Assembly (NCBI GenBank): GCA_009912175.1
Contig: WNDQ01000029.1
Location: forward strand, 1 to 45,533
DNA from: Paracidovorax wautersii
GTDB taxonomy: Bacteria > Pseudomonadota > Gammaproteobacteria > Burkholderiales > Burkholderiaceae_C
DNA: 45,533 bases
Direction: 5' to 3'
In this document: positions 17,792 through 29,127 of the stretch, one piece after another
Numbering within the stretch: the first letter of the stretch is position 1
How the letters are laid out: every line of letters starts with the position of its first letter
Position numbers and translations under genes: made by a program
The notes under the pieces: model-generated
Database searches by the model: none
Told to the model about the DNA's origin: nothing
What the model saw: only the letters and a program-made list of their open reading frames with translations

Positions 17792-18582
17792 GCTGCCACC
17801 TCTGCCGCGCTGGCGGGCCGGGTTTCTTTCTCGAAGGTCTTGCCGGTGCCGAAGTAGACCTCCTGCACCTTGGGGTGGTTGCGGATGTCCTGCGCGCTGC
17901 CCTCGGCGATCAGCCGGCCGCGCGCCAGCACGATCATGCGGTCGGCATAGGCGAACACCACGTCCATGCTGTGCTCGGTGAACAGCACGGCCATCCTGCG
18001 CTCGACCACCAGGCGTTTGGTCAGCGCCATGAGGTCGTTGCGTTCCTTGGGCGCCATGCCGGCCGTGGGCTCGTCCATCAGCAGCAGCTTGGGGTCGTTG
18101 GCCAGGCCCATGGCCAGTTCCACGCGCTTGACGTCGCCGTAGGCCAGTTCGCTGCACGGGCGATCGGCCTGGTGCGCCATGCCGACCTGGTAGAGCAGCG
18201 CCAGCGCCTGCGTGCGGAACTGGCGGGCGGCGGGGCGCCACAGCGCGAAGGTGCGGTCGGCGTGCGACAGCAGCGCCATCTGCACGTTCTCGACCACGGT
18301 CAGCGAGGCGAAGGTGGCCGCGATCTGGAAGGTGCGGCCCACGCCCAGGCGCCAGATGTCGCGCGGCTTCATGCCGACCAGTTCGCGCCCACCGAGCTGG
18401 ACCGAGCCGCTCGTGGCTGCGAGCTGGCCGCCGACCATGTTGAAGGTGGTCGACTTGCCCGCGCCGTTGGGGCCGATCAGGGCCAGCAACTCGCCCTCGT
18501 GCAAATCGAACTGGATGCCGTCGACCGCGCGCACGCCGCCGAAGGACTTGCTGAGGTCGCGCACTTGCAGCAGCGGGGTCAT
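17788..18582 (-). CDS. livG: Branched-chain-type ABC transporter ATP-binding protein LivG
   Basis: This is the first ATPase of the importer. The 264-residue protein begins TPLLQVRDLSKSFGGVRAVDGI and shows Walker A GPNGAGKST, the LivG-type LGVGRTFQIAATFASLTVVENV, the signature segment SELAYGDVKRVELAMGLA (degenerate compared with LSYGxQR) and Walker B LLLMDEPTAGMAP, followed by the H-loop TEHSMD. It overlaps both neighbours by ATGA-type junctions, so it should be translationally coupled to livHM and livF. Length is normal. Confidence 0.95.
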   Translation of the reverse strand: MTPLLQVRDLSKSFGGVRAVDGIQFDLHEGELLALIGPNGAGKSTTFNMVGGQLAATSGSVQLGGRELVGMKPRDIWRLGVGRTFQIAATFASLTVVENVQMALLSHADRTFALWRPAARQFRTQALALLYQVGMAHQADRPCSELAYGDVKRVELAMGLANDPKLLLMDEPTAGMAPKERNDLMALTKRLVVERRMAVLFTEHSMDVVFAYADRMIVLARGRLIAEGSAQDIRNHPKVQEVYFGTGKTFEKETRPASAAEVAA

Positions 18583-20425
18583 GCCTGTTTCTCCTGGGCA
18601 ACCGGGGTGGCGGACGGCGTGGCGGCCGGGGTTTTGCGGCCATGCCACCATTCGCCCGCCTGGCGGAAGAAGCCCGCGATGCCCTGCGGGAAGACCAGCA
18701 CCAGCAGCAGGATGATGCCGCCGAACAGCGCCCGCCAGTAGTCGGTGGCGCGCATGATGGAGTCCTGCAGCACGTTGAAGGCGGCCGCGCCCACGACCGG
18801 GCCCAGCAGCGTCTGGATGCCGCCCAGCAGCACCATCACCAGGCCGTCGACCGACTTGCCCACGGCCATGGCGTCGGGCGAGATGCTGCCCTTGGAAAAC
18901 ACATACAGGGCACCTGCCAGGCCGCCGAAGATGCCGGCAATGACGAAGGCCATCCACTGCACCCGCTTGACGTCGATGCCGATGGCGTCGGCCCGCAGCG
19001 CCGAGTCGCGGCCAGCGCGCAGCGCATAGCCGAAGGGTGCAAACAGGATGCGGCGCAGTGCGAAGACCGACAGGCCGACCAGTGCCAGCGTCAGGTAGTA
19101 GTAGGTCGTGCCGTCCAGCCAGGACGCGGGCCACACGCCGATCATGCCGTTGGAGCCGCCCGTGAAGTCGTCCCACTGGAACACCACCGACCACACGATC
19201 TGCGAGAACGCCAGCGTCAGCATCGCCAGGTACACGCCTGACAGCCGCACGCAGAACCAGCCGAAGGCCAGCGCCCCCAGACCGGCCACCAGCGGCGCCA
19301 AGGCCATGGCCAGGGGCATCGGCATGGTGGCGACCTTGAACAAAATCGCTGCGCCGTACGCGCCCAGCCCGTAATAGGCCGCGTGGCCGAACGAGTGCAT
19401 GCCGCCCGGCCCCATGATGAAGTGCAGGCTGACGGCAAACAGCACGGCCACCAGGACGTCCTGCGCCAGTACCGTGGCATAGGGCAGCACGCCCCAGACC
19501 ATGGTGAGCAGCGGCAGCGAGGCCAGCAGCGCGAACACGCCCAGTGCCAGCAGCTTGAACTGCGGCGAGCCGGGGCGCAGCGGCGCCTCGGGCGGGGCCG
19601 AGTTGCGGCTGGCGCCCTGCGGGCGACCCATCAGGCCCCAGGGCCGGAACACCAGCACCAGCGCCATCACCAGGAATTCGACCACCAGCGTGAGCTTGGA
19701 AAACGACACCGTGATGCCGAACAGCGTGGTCGTGCCCAGGCCGATGCAGATGGCCTTGATCTCGGCGATCAGCAGTGCGGCCACGTAGGCGCCGGGAATC
19801 GAGCCCATGCCGCCGACCACGACCACGACAAAGGCTTCGCCAATGGCACGCAGGTCCAGCGTCAGGCCGGCCGGCTCGCGCGGCAGCTGGATGGCGCCGC
19901 CCAGGCCGGCCAGCATGGCGCCCAGCGCAAACACGCCGGTGAACAGCCAAGCCTGGTTGACGCCCAGCGCGCCCAGCATCTCGCGGTCCTGCGTGGCCGC
20001 GCGCACCAGCACGCCCCAGCGGGTGCGTGTGAGCAGCAGCCACAGCAGCCCCAGCACGAGGGGGTCGACCACGATCAGCAGCAGGTTGTAGGTCGGGTAG
20101 GCGCGGCCGAAGATGTCGATTGAGCCGGCCAGGCCCGGCGCACGCCGGCCCAGCAGTTCCTCGGGGCCCCACAGCCACAGCACGGCGTCGTTGATGACCA
20201 GCACCAGCGCGAAGGTGGCCAGCAGCTGGAACAGCTCGGGCGCCTTGTAGATGCGGCGCAGCAGCACGACTTCGACCAGCGCGCCGATGGCCCCGACCAG
20301 CAGCGCGGCCAGGATCAGGCCGAACCAGAAGCCCAGGGCCCCGGCCGGCCCGCCGCCACCAGGAACAGCGACGAGGCCTCGGCCAGGCCGTTGAGCAGTT
20401 GGGCAAGGAAGCCGGAGAAGTCCAT
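18579..20425 (-). pseudogene. Fused LivH-LivM permease with an internal deletion and frameshift near the N-terminus
   Basis: The gene encodes both permease halves of the importer in one chain. The LivH-like half contains IYKAPELFQLLATFALVLVI, TRTRWGVLVRAATQDREMLGALG and EAFVVVVVGGMGSIPGA. The LivM-like half contains FGHAAYYGLGAYGAA, VRLSGVYLAMLTLAFSQIVW and GIDVKRVQWMAFVIAGIFGGLAG. Translation should start at 20425 (MDFSGFLAQLLNGLAEASSLFLVAAG), but after about 25 codons the reading moves to another frame. The conserved segment that should follow, normally containing an RxVNFAHG-like motif, is missing. About 30 residues therefore appear deleted at 20338-20350. Reading resumes as GALGFWFGLILAALLVGAIGA. 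This is either a true inactivating deletion or a misassembly at GGCCGGCCGG. Confidence 0.85.
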
Positions 20426-20466
20426 ATCAATGTTCCAGGTGCTGCGGACGCTTCGGGGCCGTGGCC

Positions 20467-21693
20467 TTATTCAGGCCGGAACTTGCGCACGTCGTCGTCC
20501 GAGGGCAGCAGCTTCTCGCCCGGGATGTAGTGGTAGTCCACCATCACGCCCTTGCCGTCCTTGAGCGCGATCTTGCCGACGTAGACGCCCAGGGTGGACT
20601 GGTGGTCGAGCGTGCGGAATTCGATGGGGCCGTCGGGCGTGGCGACCTTCAGGCCGGCGAAGGCCTTGACCATGGATTCGCTGTCGGTCTTGCCGCCGGC
20701 GCGCTTGACGCCTTCGACCAGCGACTTGATCGTGGTGTAGCCGATGACCGAACCCAGGCGCAGGTCGGCGCCGCCGAACTTGGCCTGGTAGGCCTTCACG
20801 AAGGCTTTGTGCTCGGGCGTGTCGATGCTGTACCAGGGGTAGCCGGTGACGATCCAGCCGACCGGTGCTTCGTCGCGCAAGGGCTCCAGGTACTCGGGCT
20901 CGCCGCTGAGCACGCTGACCACGGGCGTGTTCTTGAAGGTGCCGCGCGTGCTGCTTTCCCGCACGAGCTTGGCCAGGTCTGGGCCGAACAGGGCGTTGAA
21001 GACGGCGTCGGGCTTGGCGTCGGCAATCGCCTGTACCACGCTGCCGGCGTCGACCTTGCCCAGCGGCGGGGCCTGCTCGGTGACGAACTCGACGTCGGGC
21101 TGCGCGGCCTTGAGCAGCTTCTTGAAGGTCTCGGCGGCCGACTGGCCGTATTCGTAGTTGGGGTAGACCAGCGCCCAGCGTTTCTTCTTGAGCTTGGCCG
21201 CCTCCGGCACCAGCGAGGCCGCCAGCATGTAGGTGGAGGTGCGCAGGCGGTAGGTGTAGGGGTTGCCGCTGCCCCAGGTGATCTTGTCGGTCAGCGCTTC
21301 GGACGCCAGGAAGAACACCTTCTTTTGTTTGGCGTAGTCCGACACGGCCAGGCCGACGTGCGACAGGAAGGTGCCGGCCAGAAGGTCGACGCGTTCGCGC
21401 GAGAGCAGCTCTTCAGCCTGGCGCACGGCCTCGCCCGGGTTGGCGTTGTCGTCGCGCGTGACCAGCTCGAACTTCTTGCCGCCCACGCCGCCTGCGGCGT
21501 TGGCCTCGTCCAGCGCCAGCTGCATGCCCTGCTTGTAGGCGTCGAGAAAGACGGGCTGGGCCTTGTAGCTGTTGATCTCCCCGATCTTGATGGTGCCCTG
21601 GGCCCAGGCGGAGCCGACGCCAAAGGCGGCCACGCAGGCGGCGGCAAACCAGCGCAGGCGGGTGGAGCGAGCGGGAGCGGGACGAGCGGTCAT
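20467..21693 (-). CDS. livK: Branched-chain-type ABC transporter periplasmic substrate-binding protein
   Basis: This is the periplasmic receptor of the importer. The 408-residue precursor has a Sec signal peptide (TRLRWFAAACVAAFGVGSAWA, cut after about residue 31), followed by the type I periplasmic-binding fold: IKIGEINSYKAQPVFLDAYKQGMQLALDEANAAGG, the LVTRDDNANPGEAVRQAEELL strand and the closing GGADLRLGSVIGYTTIKSLVEGVKRAGG helix region. The start at 21693 has an AGGAGA ribosome site six bases away, better than the longer alternative. The gene is first in the livK-livHM-livG-livF operon. The ligand cannot be read from sequence; the context suggests a pyridine carboxylate. Confidence 0.9.
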   Translation of the reverse strand: MTARPAPARSTRLRWFAAACVAAFGVGSAWAQGTIKIGEINSYKAQPVFLDAYKQGMQLALDEANAAGGVGGKKFELVTRDDNANPGEAVRQAEELLSRERVDLLAGTFLSHVGLAVSDYAKQKKVFFLASEALTDKITWGSGNPYTYRLRTSTYMLAASLVPEAAKLKKKRWALVYPNYEYGQSAAETFKKLLKAAQPDVEFVTEQAPPLGKVDAGSVVQAIADAKPDAVFNALFGPDLAKLVRESSTRGTFKNTPVVSVLSGEPEYLEPLRDEAPVGWIVTGYPWYSIDTPEHKAFVKAYQAKFGGADLRLGSVIGYTTIKSLVEGVKRAGGKTDSESMVKAFAGLKVATPDGPIEFRTLDHQSTLGVYVGKIALKDGKGVMVDYHYIPGEKLLPSDDDVRKFRPE

Positions 21694-21971
21694 GGGGATC
21701 TCCTGGCGGAAATGAAGGCTGCGGCATGCCCCTCGCATGACGCGGCCGTGGAAGGTCTCTATTGAAGCGTGTACGCTTTAAATGGTGAACGCAAGAAGCA
21801 TTCCAACCTTTTGCGATGGCTGAACGAGCTGTTCAGCGTGTCTCCTGTACTTCTTTGATGCATAACAACAAAAACGCATCCGAATGGGTCTTTTGTGCAC
21901 TTCTCTGGTGCCGTTCAGCTTGTTTGTAGCACAGCGTTTGTGTGTTGAAAATAAGCGTAGACGTTGAATAT
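21694..21971. other. Upstream region of the liv/nic operon
   Basis: These 278 bases between livK and the MarR gene contain no credible gene and are more AT-rich than the flanking genes. They should hold the promoter of the island operon. The clearest signal is the palindrome at 21762-21781, listed separately. A weaker look-alike, AAGCGT-AG-ACGTT, lies at about 21953-21965, close to the regulator's stop codon. I could not place -35 and -10 boxes with confidence. Confidence 0.6.
21762..21781. promoter_or_regulatory. Candidate operator upstream of livK
   Basis: TTGAAGCGT-GT-ACGCTTTAA is an inverted repeat matching at 8 of 9 paired positions with a 2-bp spacer, about 70 bases upstream of the livK start. 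Its size and symmetry suit a MarR-family dimer, and the adjacent MarR-type gene is the natural candidate to bind it. Confidence 0.55.
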
Positions 21972-22445
21972 TCAGTCTGGATCGCCCGGCGCGTCATCCA
22001 GGTCGCTGATTTTTCGCAGCAGATACGTGAGCGCCACCCGCTCGGCCGGATTCAAGGGGCCGAAGGTTTGTTCGGTGATGGTCTGGGCGAAGGGCTCCAT
22101 CTCGGCCACCATGGCCGCGCCGGCCGGCGTGAGGCTGACCAGCACCTTGCGCCGGTCGTCGGGGTTGAGGTCGACCTGCACCAGGTCGCGGCTCTTGAGG
22201 CGCTCGATCACGCCGCGGATCGTGGCCTGGTCGATCACGGTGGCCTTGACGATCTCGCTGAGCGAACTGCCGCCGTGGTCGCGCAGCGCGCACAGCACCA
22301 CGAATTGCGCGACGGTCAGTTGCGAGTCGGGGATGGACTGCTGGAACAGCGCCGTGTGGCGCTGGTAGGCGCGCCGCAGCAGATGGCCGACCTGGGCCGA
22401 GAAGTCGTAGCCGGGGGCTTGCGGGGAGTCGGTTGGAGCATTCAT
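21972..22445 (-). CDS. nicR: MarR-family repressor, NicR/BpsR-like
   Basis: This encodes a 157-residue winged-helix regulator of the MarR family. The dimerisation helix QVGHLLRRAYQRHTALFQQSI is followed by LTVAQFVVLCALRDHGGSSLSEIVKATVIDQATIRGVIERL (helix-turn-helix) and the wing DLNPDDRRKVLVSLT. NicR of Pseudomonas and BpsR of Bordetella are MarR proteins that repress nicotinate degradation genes, and the HLLRRAYQRH and DQATIRG regions resemble them as I recall those sequences. The position at the head of the island supports this. I chose MNAPTDSPQ (22445) as the start; 21 more residues are possible. The likely effector is a pathway intermediate such as 6-hydroxynicotinate, known for NicR. 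Confidence 0.75.
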   Translation of the reverse strand: MNAPTDSPQAPGYDFSAQVGHLLRRAYQRHTALFQQSIPDSQLTVAQFVVLCALRDHGGSSLSEIVKATVIDQATIRGVIERLKSRDLVQVDLNPDDRRKVLVSLTPAGAAMVAEMEPFAQTITEQTFGPLNPAERVALTYLLRKISDLDDAPGDPD

Positions 22446-22522
22446 TCGCAACAGGGTGAAAAGAGGGAGGATCGAGGCCGAGCCTCGCATTTCAGCAAAT
22501 TCCAGCAAATGTCGAGCCGTTT

Positions 22523-22547
22523 AATTATGCTTTGATTGAGCATAAAT
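22523..22547. promoter_or_regulatory. Candidate operator or promoter of the MarR gene
   Basis: AATTATGCT and AGCATAAAT (8 of 9 paired) flank a 7-bp spacer, about 80 bases upstream of the regulator's start. The surrounding stretch is the most AT-rich in the area. It could be an autoregulatory site; its sequence differs from the palindrome upstream of livK. Confidence 0.45.
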
Positions 22548-22587
22548 AAGCAAAAATCCGGCGGAGACCGGGCTGTTCGCAGGGAAT

Positions 22588-23652
22588 TCAGGCGCGCGTG
22601 GGCGAGGCCGATACGCTCTGGCACAGCTGCGTGGCCAGCCGCTGCAGCGCCTGCCAGCTGTCGGTTGGCCAGTCGGGCGACTTCAGGCCCTTGACGATGC
22701 CGTCGACACGCTGCGCGGCCACCAGCAGTTGCTGGATCTGGGCATCGCCCAGGCGCGGCAGCACGCGCTCGAACAGCTTTTCCTTGAGGCCCCAGACGCG
22801 GTTGTCGCGCAGCGCCATGGGCAGCGGGCGGCCCGCGTTCAGCGCGTCCTTGACGCGTTTGAGTGCGCGGATGTCCTCGGCCAGGGCCCAGTGCACCAGC
22901 ACCTCGGATTCGCCTTCGGCGCGCAGGCCGTCGATCATGCGCTGCGCGCGCGCGAGTTGGCCGCCGAGTACGGCCTCGGACAGCTTGAAGACGTCGTAGC
23001 GCGCGACGTTGAGCACGGCACCCTCGATCTGCTCGAAGCTCAGCTCGCCCGGGCCGTGCAGCAGCGCGAGTTTCTGGATTTCCTGGTGCGCGGCCAGCAG
23101 GTTGCCTTCGACGCGGTCGGCAAAGAACTGCAGCGCGTGCTGGCCGGCTTCGCCCGCGACCACACGCTGGCCCTGCTGCGCCAGGCGCTGCGCGATCCAT
23201 TGCGGCAGCGCGCGGCGCTCGACCGGGTCGATCTGCACCGTCACGCCATGGCCGTCGAGCGCGCTGAACCAGGCGCCGCTGCGTGTGGCCTTGTCCAGCC
23301 GTGGCAGGTGGACCAGCAGCAGCGTGCTGTCGTTGCCGTCGGCCTGCGCGGCCAGTTGCTGCAGGGCGGCGCTGCCGTCCTTGCCGGGCTTGCCGCTGGG
23401 GATGCGGATCTCGATGAGCTGCCGGTCGGCAAACAGCGAGAGCGAGCCGCAGGCGGCCAGCACCTCGCTCCAGTCGAAGTGCGCGCCGGCAACGGTGTGC
23501 ACGGTGCGTTCGGTGTAGCCCTGCGCGCGTGCCGTCGCGCGGATGCCGTCGGCGGCTTCCTGAGCGAGCAGCGGCTCGTCGCCATGCACGGTGTAGAGCG
23601 AGCGCAGGCCGCGCTGGAGCTGGCCGGGCAACTGGGGCAGGGCGACTTGCAT
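22588..23652 (-). CDS. holA: DNA polymerase III delta subunit
   Basis: HolA is the delta subunit of the clamp loader, which opens the beta sliding clamp and loads it on primed DNA. The 354-residue protein fits the family: LRSLYTVHGDEPLLAQEAADGIR at the N-terminus, SLSLFADRQLIEIRIPSGKPGKDG (beta-clamp interaction region), STLLLVHLPRLDKATRSGAWFSAL, and the central HQEIQKLALLHG and YDVFKLSEAVLGG. The length is normal. It lies immediately downstream of lptE and leuS on the same strand, the usual Burkholderiales order, in which proA normally follows. Confidence 0.96.
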   Translation of the reverse strand: MQVALPQLPGQLQRGLRSLYTVHGDEPLLAQEAADGIRATARAQGYTERTVHTVAGAHFDWSEVLAACGSLSLFADRQLIEIRIPSGKPGKDGSAALQQLAAQADGNDSTLLLVHLPRLDKATRSGAWFSALDGHGVTVQIDPVERRALPQWIAQRLAQQGQRVVAGEAGQHALQFFADRVEGNLLAAHQEIQKLALLHGPGELSFEQIEGAVLNVARYDVFKLSEAVLGGQLARAQRMIDGLRAEGESEVLVHWALAEDIRALKRVKDALNAGRPLPMALRDNRVWGLKEKLFERVLPRLGDAQIQQLLVAAQRVDGIVKGLKSPDWPTDSWQALQRLATQLCQSVSASPTRA

Positions 23653-23671
23653 GGGCGGGGCCGATCCGGGC

Positions 23672-24220
23672 TCAGAGCGACTTGAGTGCGCCCAGCCGGC
23701 GCAGCAACTGCTGCACCAGGTCGGCTTCCATGTCGCGGTAGAGCGTCTCTTCCTCGTACTCCTTGGCCAGCGCCGCGCTTTCGGTGTAGCTCATGTCGCG
23801 CGTCTGCTCGATGGTCGAGGGGCCGATCAGTTCGTCGCCGTCGGGGGCGCGCAGGCGAAACCGCAGGCGGCTGCGCAGCGTGAGTTCACGCGCCTCGCCG
23901 GAGGCGTTGTAGGTGGCCACCGTCTTGGCGCGCGAGTCTTCGAGCACGTCCAGAATCACCTGCGCCTGGGCACGTTCGGCCGCGTCGGTGATCACACGCA
24001 CGCCGGGCGCGGCGACCGCCATGGCCTGCACGAACTGCTCGCCCAGGTCCGAGGTGTCGGAAAAGCCCGAGAACAGGCTGGTGAAGGCAAAGCTTTGCTG
24101 CCCGCGCAGGCGAAAGCCGCAGGCCGAAAGGCCGGCCGCCGCCAGGGGCAGCAGGGCCAGCCGCAAGGCCGTGCGGCGGGTGGGCGCGGCGAGGGGAGCG
24201 GTCGAACGGGCGGATGGCAT
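23672..24220 (-). CDS. lptE: LPS-assembly lipoprotein LptE
   Basis: LptE is the outer-membrane lipoprotein that plugs the LptD barrel and helps insert lipopolysaccharide into the outer leaflet. The 182-residue precursor has a short basic N-terminus, a hydrophobic stretch (LRLALLPLAAAG) and the lipobox LSAC with Cys34 as the lipidated residue. The mature part opens with the family-typical GFRLRG and ends with a helical ALAKEYEEETLYRDMEADLVQQLLRRL. It lies between leuS and holA, with 19-25 base gaps that suggest one operon. Confidence 0.93.
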   Translation of the reverse strand: MPSARSTAPLAAPTRRTALRLALLPLAAAGLSACGFRLRGQQSFAFTSLFSGFSDTSDLGEQFVQAMAVAAPGVRVITDAAERAQAQVILDVLEDSRAKTVATYNASGEARELTLRSRLRFRLRAPDGDELIGPSTIEQTRDMSYTESAALAKEYEEETLYRDMEADLVQQLLRRLGALKSL

Positions 24221-24245
24221 GGCGTCTCCAGACTAAGGACGGGCG

Positions 24246-26972
<2,727 letters not shown>

Positions 26973-26987
26973 TTAGGCGGCGGCGCC

Positions 26988-27014
26988 AAAAACGAAGCCT
27001 TCACCCGGTGAAGG
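26988..27014 (-). terminator. Candidate intrinsic terminator of dapB
   Basis: On the minus strand, CCTTCACC and GGTGAAGG form an 8-bp stem with a 1-base centre, followed after five bases by TTTTT. It sits between dapB and leuS, just beyond the third GC-rich palindromic repeat. The offset between stem and T-tract weakens the call. Confidence 0.5.
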
Positions 27015-27020
27015 TGAAGG

Positions 27021-27055
27021 CAGCGGGGAGGCGCCGCAGGCGCTTCGGGGGCGTC
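27021..27055. repeat. GC-rich palindromic repeat, copy 3 (after dapB)
   Basis: This shorter copy keeps the GGCGCC-GCA-GGCGC stem and the CGGGGGCG tail but has only part of the first hairpin (CGGGG). It abuts the dapB stop codon directly. Copies 1 and 2 are at 4141-4181 and 10665-10711. Confidence 0.65.
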
Positions 27056-27853
27056 TTACTTCAGGTTCAAGACGTCGGCCATGTCGAACAGGCCGTGGGG
27101 CTGGCTGGCCAGGAACCGCACGGCGCGCAGGCTGCCCTGGGCGTAGGTCGCGCGGCTGGAGGACTTGTGGGTGATCTCGATGCGCTCGCCGGTGCCGGCG
27201 AACAGCACGGTGTGGTCGCCCACGATGTCGCCGCCGCGCACGGTGGCAAAACCGATGGTCGAGGGATCGCGCTCGCCGGTCACGCCATGGCGGTCGTAGA
27301 CGGCGCAGTCCTTGAGGTCACGTCCGAGCGCGCCGGCAATCACCTCGCCCATCTTGAGCGCGGTGCCCGAAGGCGCATCGACCTTGTGGCGATGGTGGGC
27401 CTCGACGATCTCGATGTCGTAGCCGGTGGCCAGTGCCTGGGCGGCCATCTCCAGCAGCTTGAGCGTCACGTTCACGCCCACGCTCATGTTGGGCGCCAGC
27501 ACGATGGCGATGTCTCGCGCGGCTTCGGCGATCTGCGCCTTCTGCGCGTCTCTAAAACCGGTGGTGCCGATCACCATCTTGACGCCGAGCTCGCGGCACA
27601 CGGGCAGGTATTCGAGCGTGGCCTCGGGGCGGGTGAAGTCGATCAGCGCGTGCGCGCCCTGCAGGGCCGTGCGCAGGTCGGCCGTCACGGCCACGCCGCT
27701 GGTCTTGCCGAGGAAGGCGGTGGCGTCGGCGCCGGCCGCGCCGTCATGGCGGCTGAGCGCGCCGGCGAGCTGGCAGTCGTCGGCCGCGCTGACGGCCTCG
27801 ATCAGGACGCGGCCCATGCGGCCGCTCACGCCGGCAATGGCGATCTTGTGCAT
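27056..27853 (-). CDS. dapB: 4-hydroxy-tetrahydrodipicolinate reductase
   Basis: DapB reduces 4-hydroxy-tetrahydrodipicolinate with NAD(P)H in the lysine and diaminopimelate pathway. The 265-residue protein opens with the nucleotide site [13 protein letters not shown], has [34 protein letters not shown], and the active-site block [17 protein letters not shown] with its catalytic histidine and lysine. The C-terminal [15 protein letters not shown] and [17 protein letters not shown] are typical. It follows bamE on the same strand; bamE and fur are divergent, a conserved local arrangement in this order of bacteria. Confidence 0.97.
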   Translation of the reverse strand: MHKIAIAGVSGRMGRVLIEAVSAADDCQLAGALSRHDGAAGADATAFLGKTSGVAVTADLRTALQGAHALIDFTRPEATLEYLPVCRELGVKMVIGTTGFRDAQKAQIAEAARDIAIVLAPNMSVGVNVTLKLLEMAAQALATGYDIEIVEAHHRHKVDAPSGTALKMGEVIAGALGRDLKDCAVYDRHGVTGERDPSTIGFATVRGGDIVGDHTVLFAGTGERIEITHKSSSRATYAQGSLRAVRFLASQPHGLFDMADVLNLK

Positions 27854-27937
27854 GCGAGTGCGCTTTCTTCTGGAGGCAAAAGCCGCGGGGAAAGGGGCCG
27901 CGCGGCGGGCCTGGCGGTCCGCCGCTTCAACCAGCGA

Positions 27938-28480
27938 TCATTCCAGCGGCGGGTAGTTCTGGGTGACGGGGCCGGTGGTCGCGGCGCTGCCCGAGGCGGT
28001 CTGCTGGCCGGGCTTGGGCGCAAAGTCCTTGAGCTTGTCCGGCGAGGCGGACAGCTCGGGCACCTTGACCTTATCGGCGGGCGGCTGCACCAGCGTGGCG
28101 AACTCGGTCTCGCTGGGCAGCGAGTCCCCTTCCCAGCGCGCGAGCGTGTCGCCGCTGAAGAACACCGTGAACTTGCGCTCCATGGGCGCCACGCCCTGGC
28201 GGCGGATGGTGAAGACGTAGTCCCAGCGGTCCTGGTGGAACACGCTGACGACCAGCGGCGTTCCCAGCAGGGTCCGGACCTGGTTGCGCGTCATGCCGGC
28301 CTGCAGTTGCTGGACCTGCTCGGCGGTCACGACATTGCCCTGGATGATGTCGGCCTTGTAGGGCGTGATCCAGCCAATGGCGCGCTGGCTGGCACGGTCG
28401 GCCGTGGCGCAGGCCGCCAGCACGACGCACAGGCCGAGCGGCAGGATCAATCGGGCACTGCGGGAGAGAAACAAAGACAT
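27938..28480 (-). CDS. bamE: Outer membrane protein assembly factor BamE
   Basis: BamE is a small lipoprotein of the BAM complex that folds outer-membrane barrels. The 180-residue precursor has a hydrophobic leader ending in the lipobox LAAC, with Cys24 as the lipid anchor. It carries the SmpA/OmlA fold signature: ITPYKADIIQGNVVTAEQVQQLQ, GMTRNQVRTLLGTPLV, DRWDYVFTIRRQG and FTVFFSGDTLARWEGD. The C-terminus extends about 50 residues past the core and is rich in proline and serine. I chose MSLFLSRSAR (28480) as the start. It is divergent from fur. Confidence 0.94.
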   Translation of the reverse strand: MSLFLSRSARLILPLGLCVVLAACATADRASQRAIGWITPYKADIIQGNVVTAEQVQQLQAGMTRNQVRTLLGTPLVVSVFHQDRWDYVFTIRRQGVAPMERKFTVFFSGDTLARWEGDSLPSETEFATLVQPPADKVKVPELSASPDKLKDFAPKPGQQTASGSAATTGPVTQNYPPLE

Positions 28481-28653
28481 GGCCTCAATGTGACGATATG
28501 ATCGACCCATTGTAGCGGCAGCATGTCAAGGGTCTGTTTCACGGGCGCAGGCGCTGTTTCGCATACGCGAAGACCTTGCCGCGGGGACGCATTCCCGACC
28601 GGCCTGAGCCGACCCTTTCGAATTCCCAACTCCGACCCAGCGGGGACCCATCC

Positions 28654-29106
28654 ATGAGCAGCAGCAACAACATCGAAGAACTCAAGAGCACCGGCCTGAA
28701 GGCCACCCTGCCGCGCCTGAAGATTCTGGAGATCTTCCAGAAGGGTCCGCAGCGCCACATGACGGCCGAAGACGTGTTCCGCCTGCTGCTCGACGACCGC
28801 TCCGACATCGGCCTGGCCACCGTCTACCGCGTGCTCACGCAGTTCGAGCAGGCCGGCATCCTGAGCCGCCGCAACTTCGAGAGCGGCAAGGCCGTCTACG
28901 AACTCAACGAAGGCCAGCCGCACGACCACCTGGTGTGCACGGCCACCGGCCACGTCGAGGAGTTCTACGACGCCGAGATCGAAAAGCGCCTGCAGGCGAT
29001 CGCCAAGGAGCGCGGCTGGACGCTGCAGGACCACACCATCGTGCTGTACGGCCTGGCGCCCGACTACAAGGAAAAGACCGAAGGCAAGGGCAAGAAGCCA
29101 GTTTGA
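28654..29106 (+). CDS. fur: Ferric uptake regulator Fur
   Basis: Fur is the iron-responsive repressor of iron uptake genes. The 150-residue protein has the winged helix ([57 protein letters not shown]) and the C-terminal dimerisation and metal-binding part ([28 protein letters not shown]). The HDHLVC metal ligands are present, but the second cysteine of the usual CxxC pair is replaced (CTAT), so the structural zinc site must be altered. The start at 28654 has a weak GGGGA ribosome site. A strong intrinsic terminator follows. Divergence from bamE is conserved in related genomes. Confidence 0.96.
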   Translation: MSSSNNIEELKSTGLKATLPRLKILEIFQKGPQRHMTAEDVFRLLLDDRSDIGLATVYRVLTQFEQAGILSRRNFESGKAVYELNEGQPHDHLVCTATGHVEEFYDAEIEKRLQAIAKERGWTLQDHTIVLYGLAPDYKEKTEGKGKKPV

Positions 29107-29127
29107 GGCCGACGGCCCCTGGAAACC

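Noticed and set aside
12062-22600. tRNA gene as an attachment site for the nicotinate island
   Set aside because: I looked for tRNA-like cloverleaf sequence and flanking direct repeats at the holA and proA sides and saw none by eye; no integrase gene is present either.
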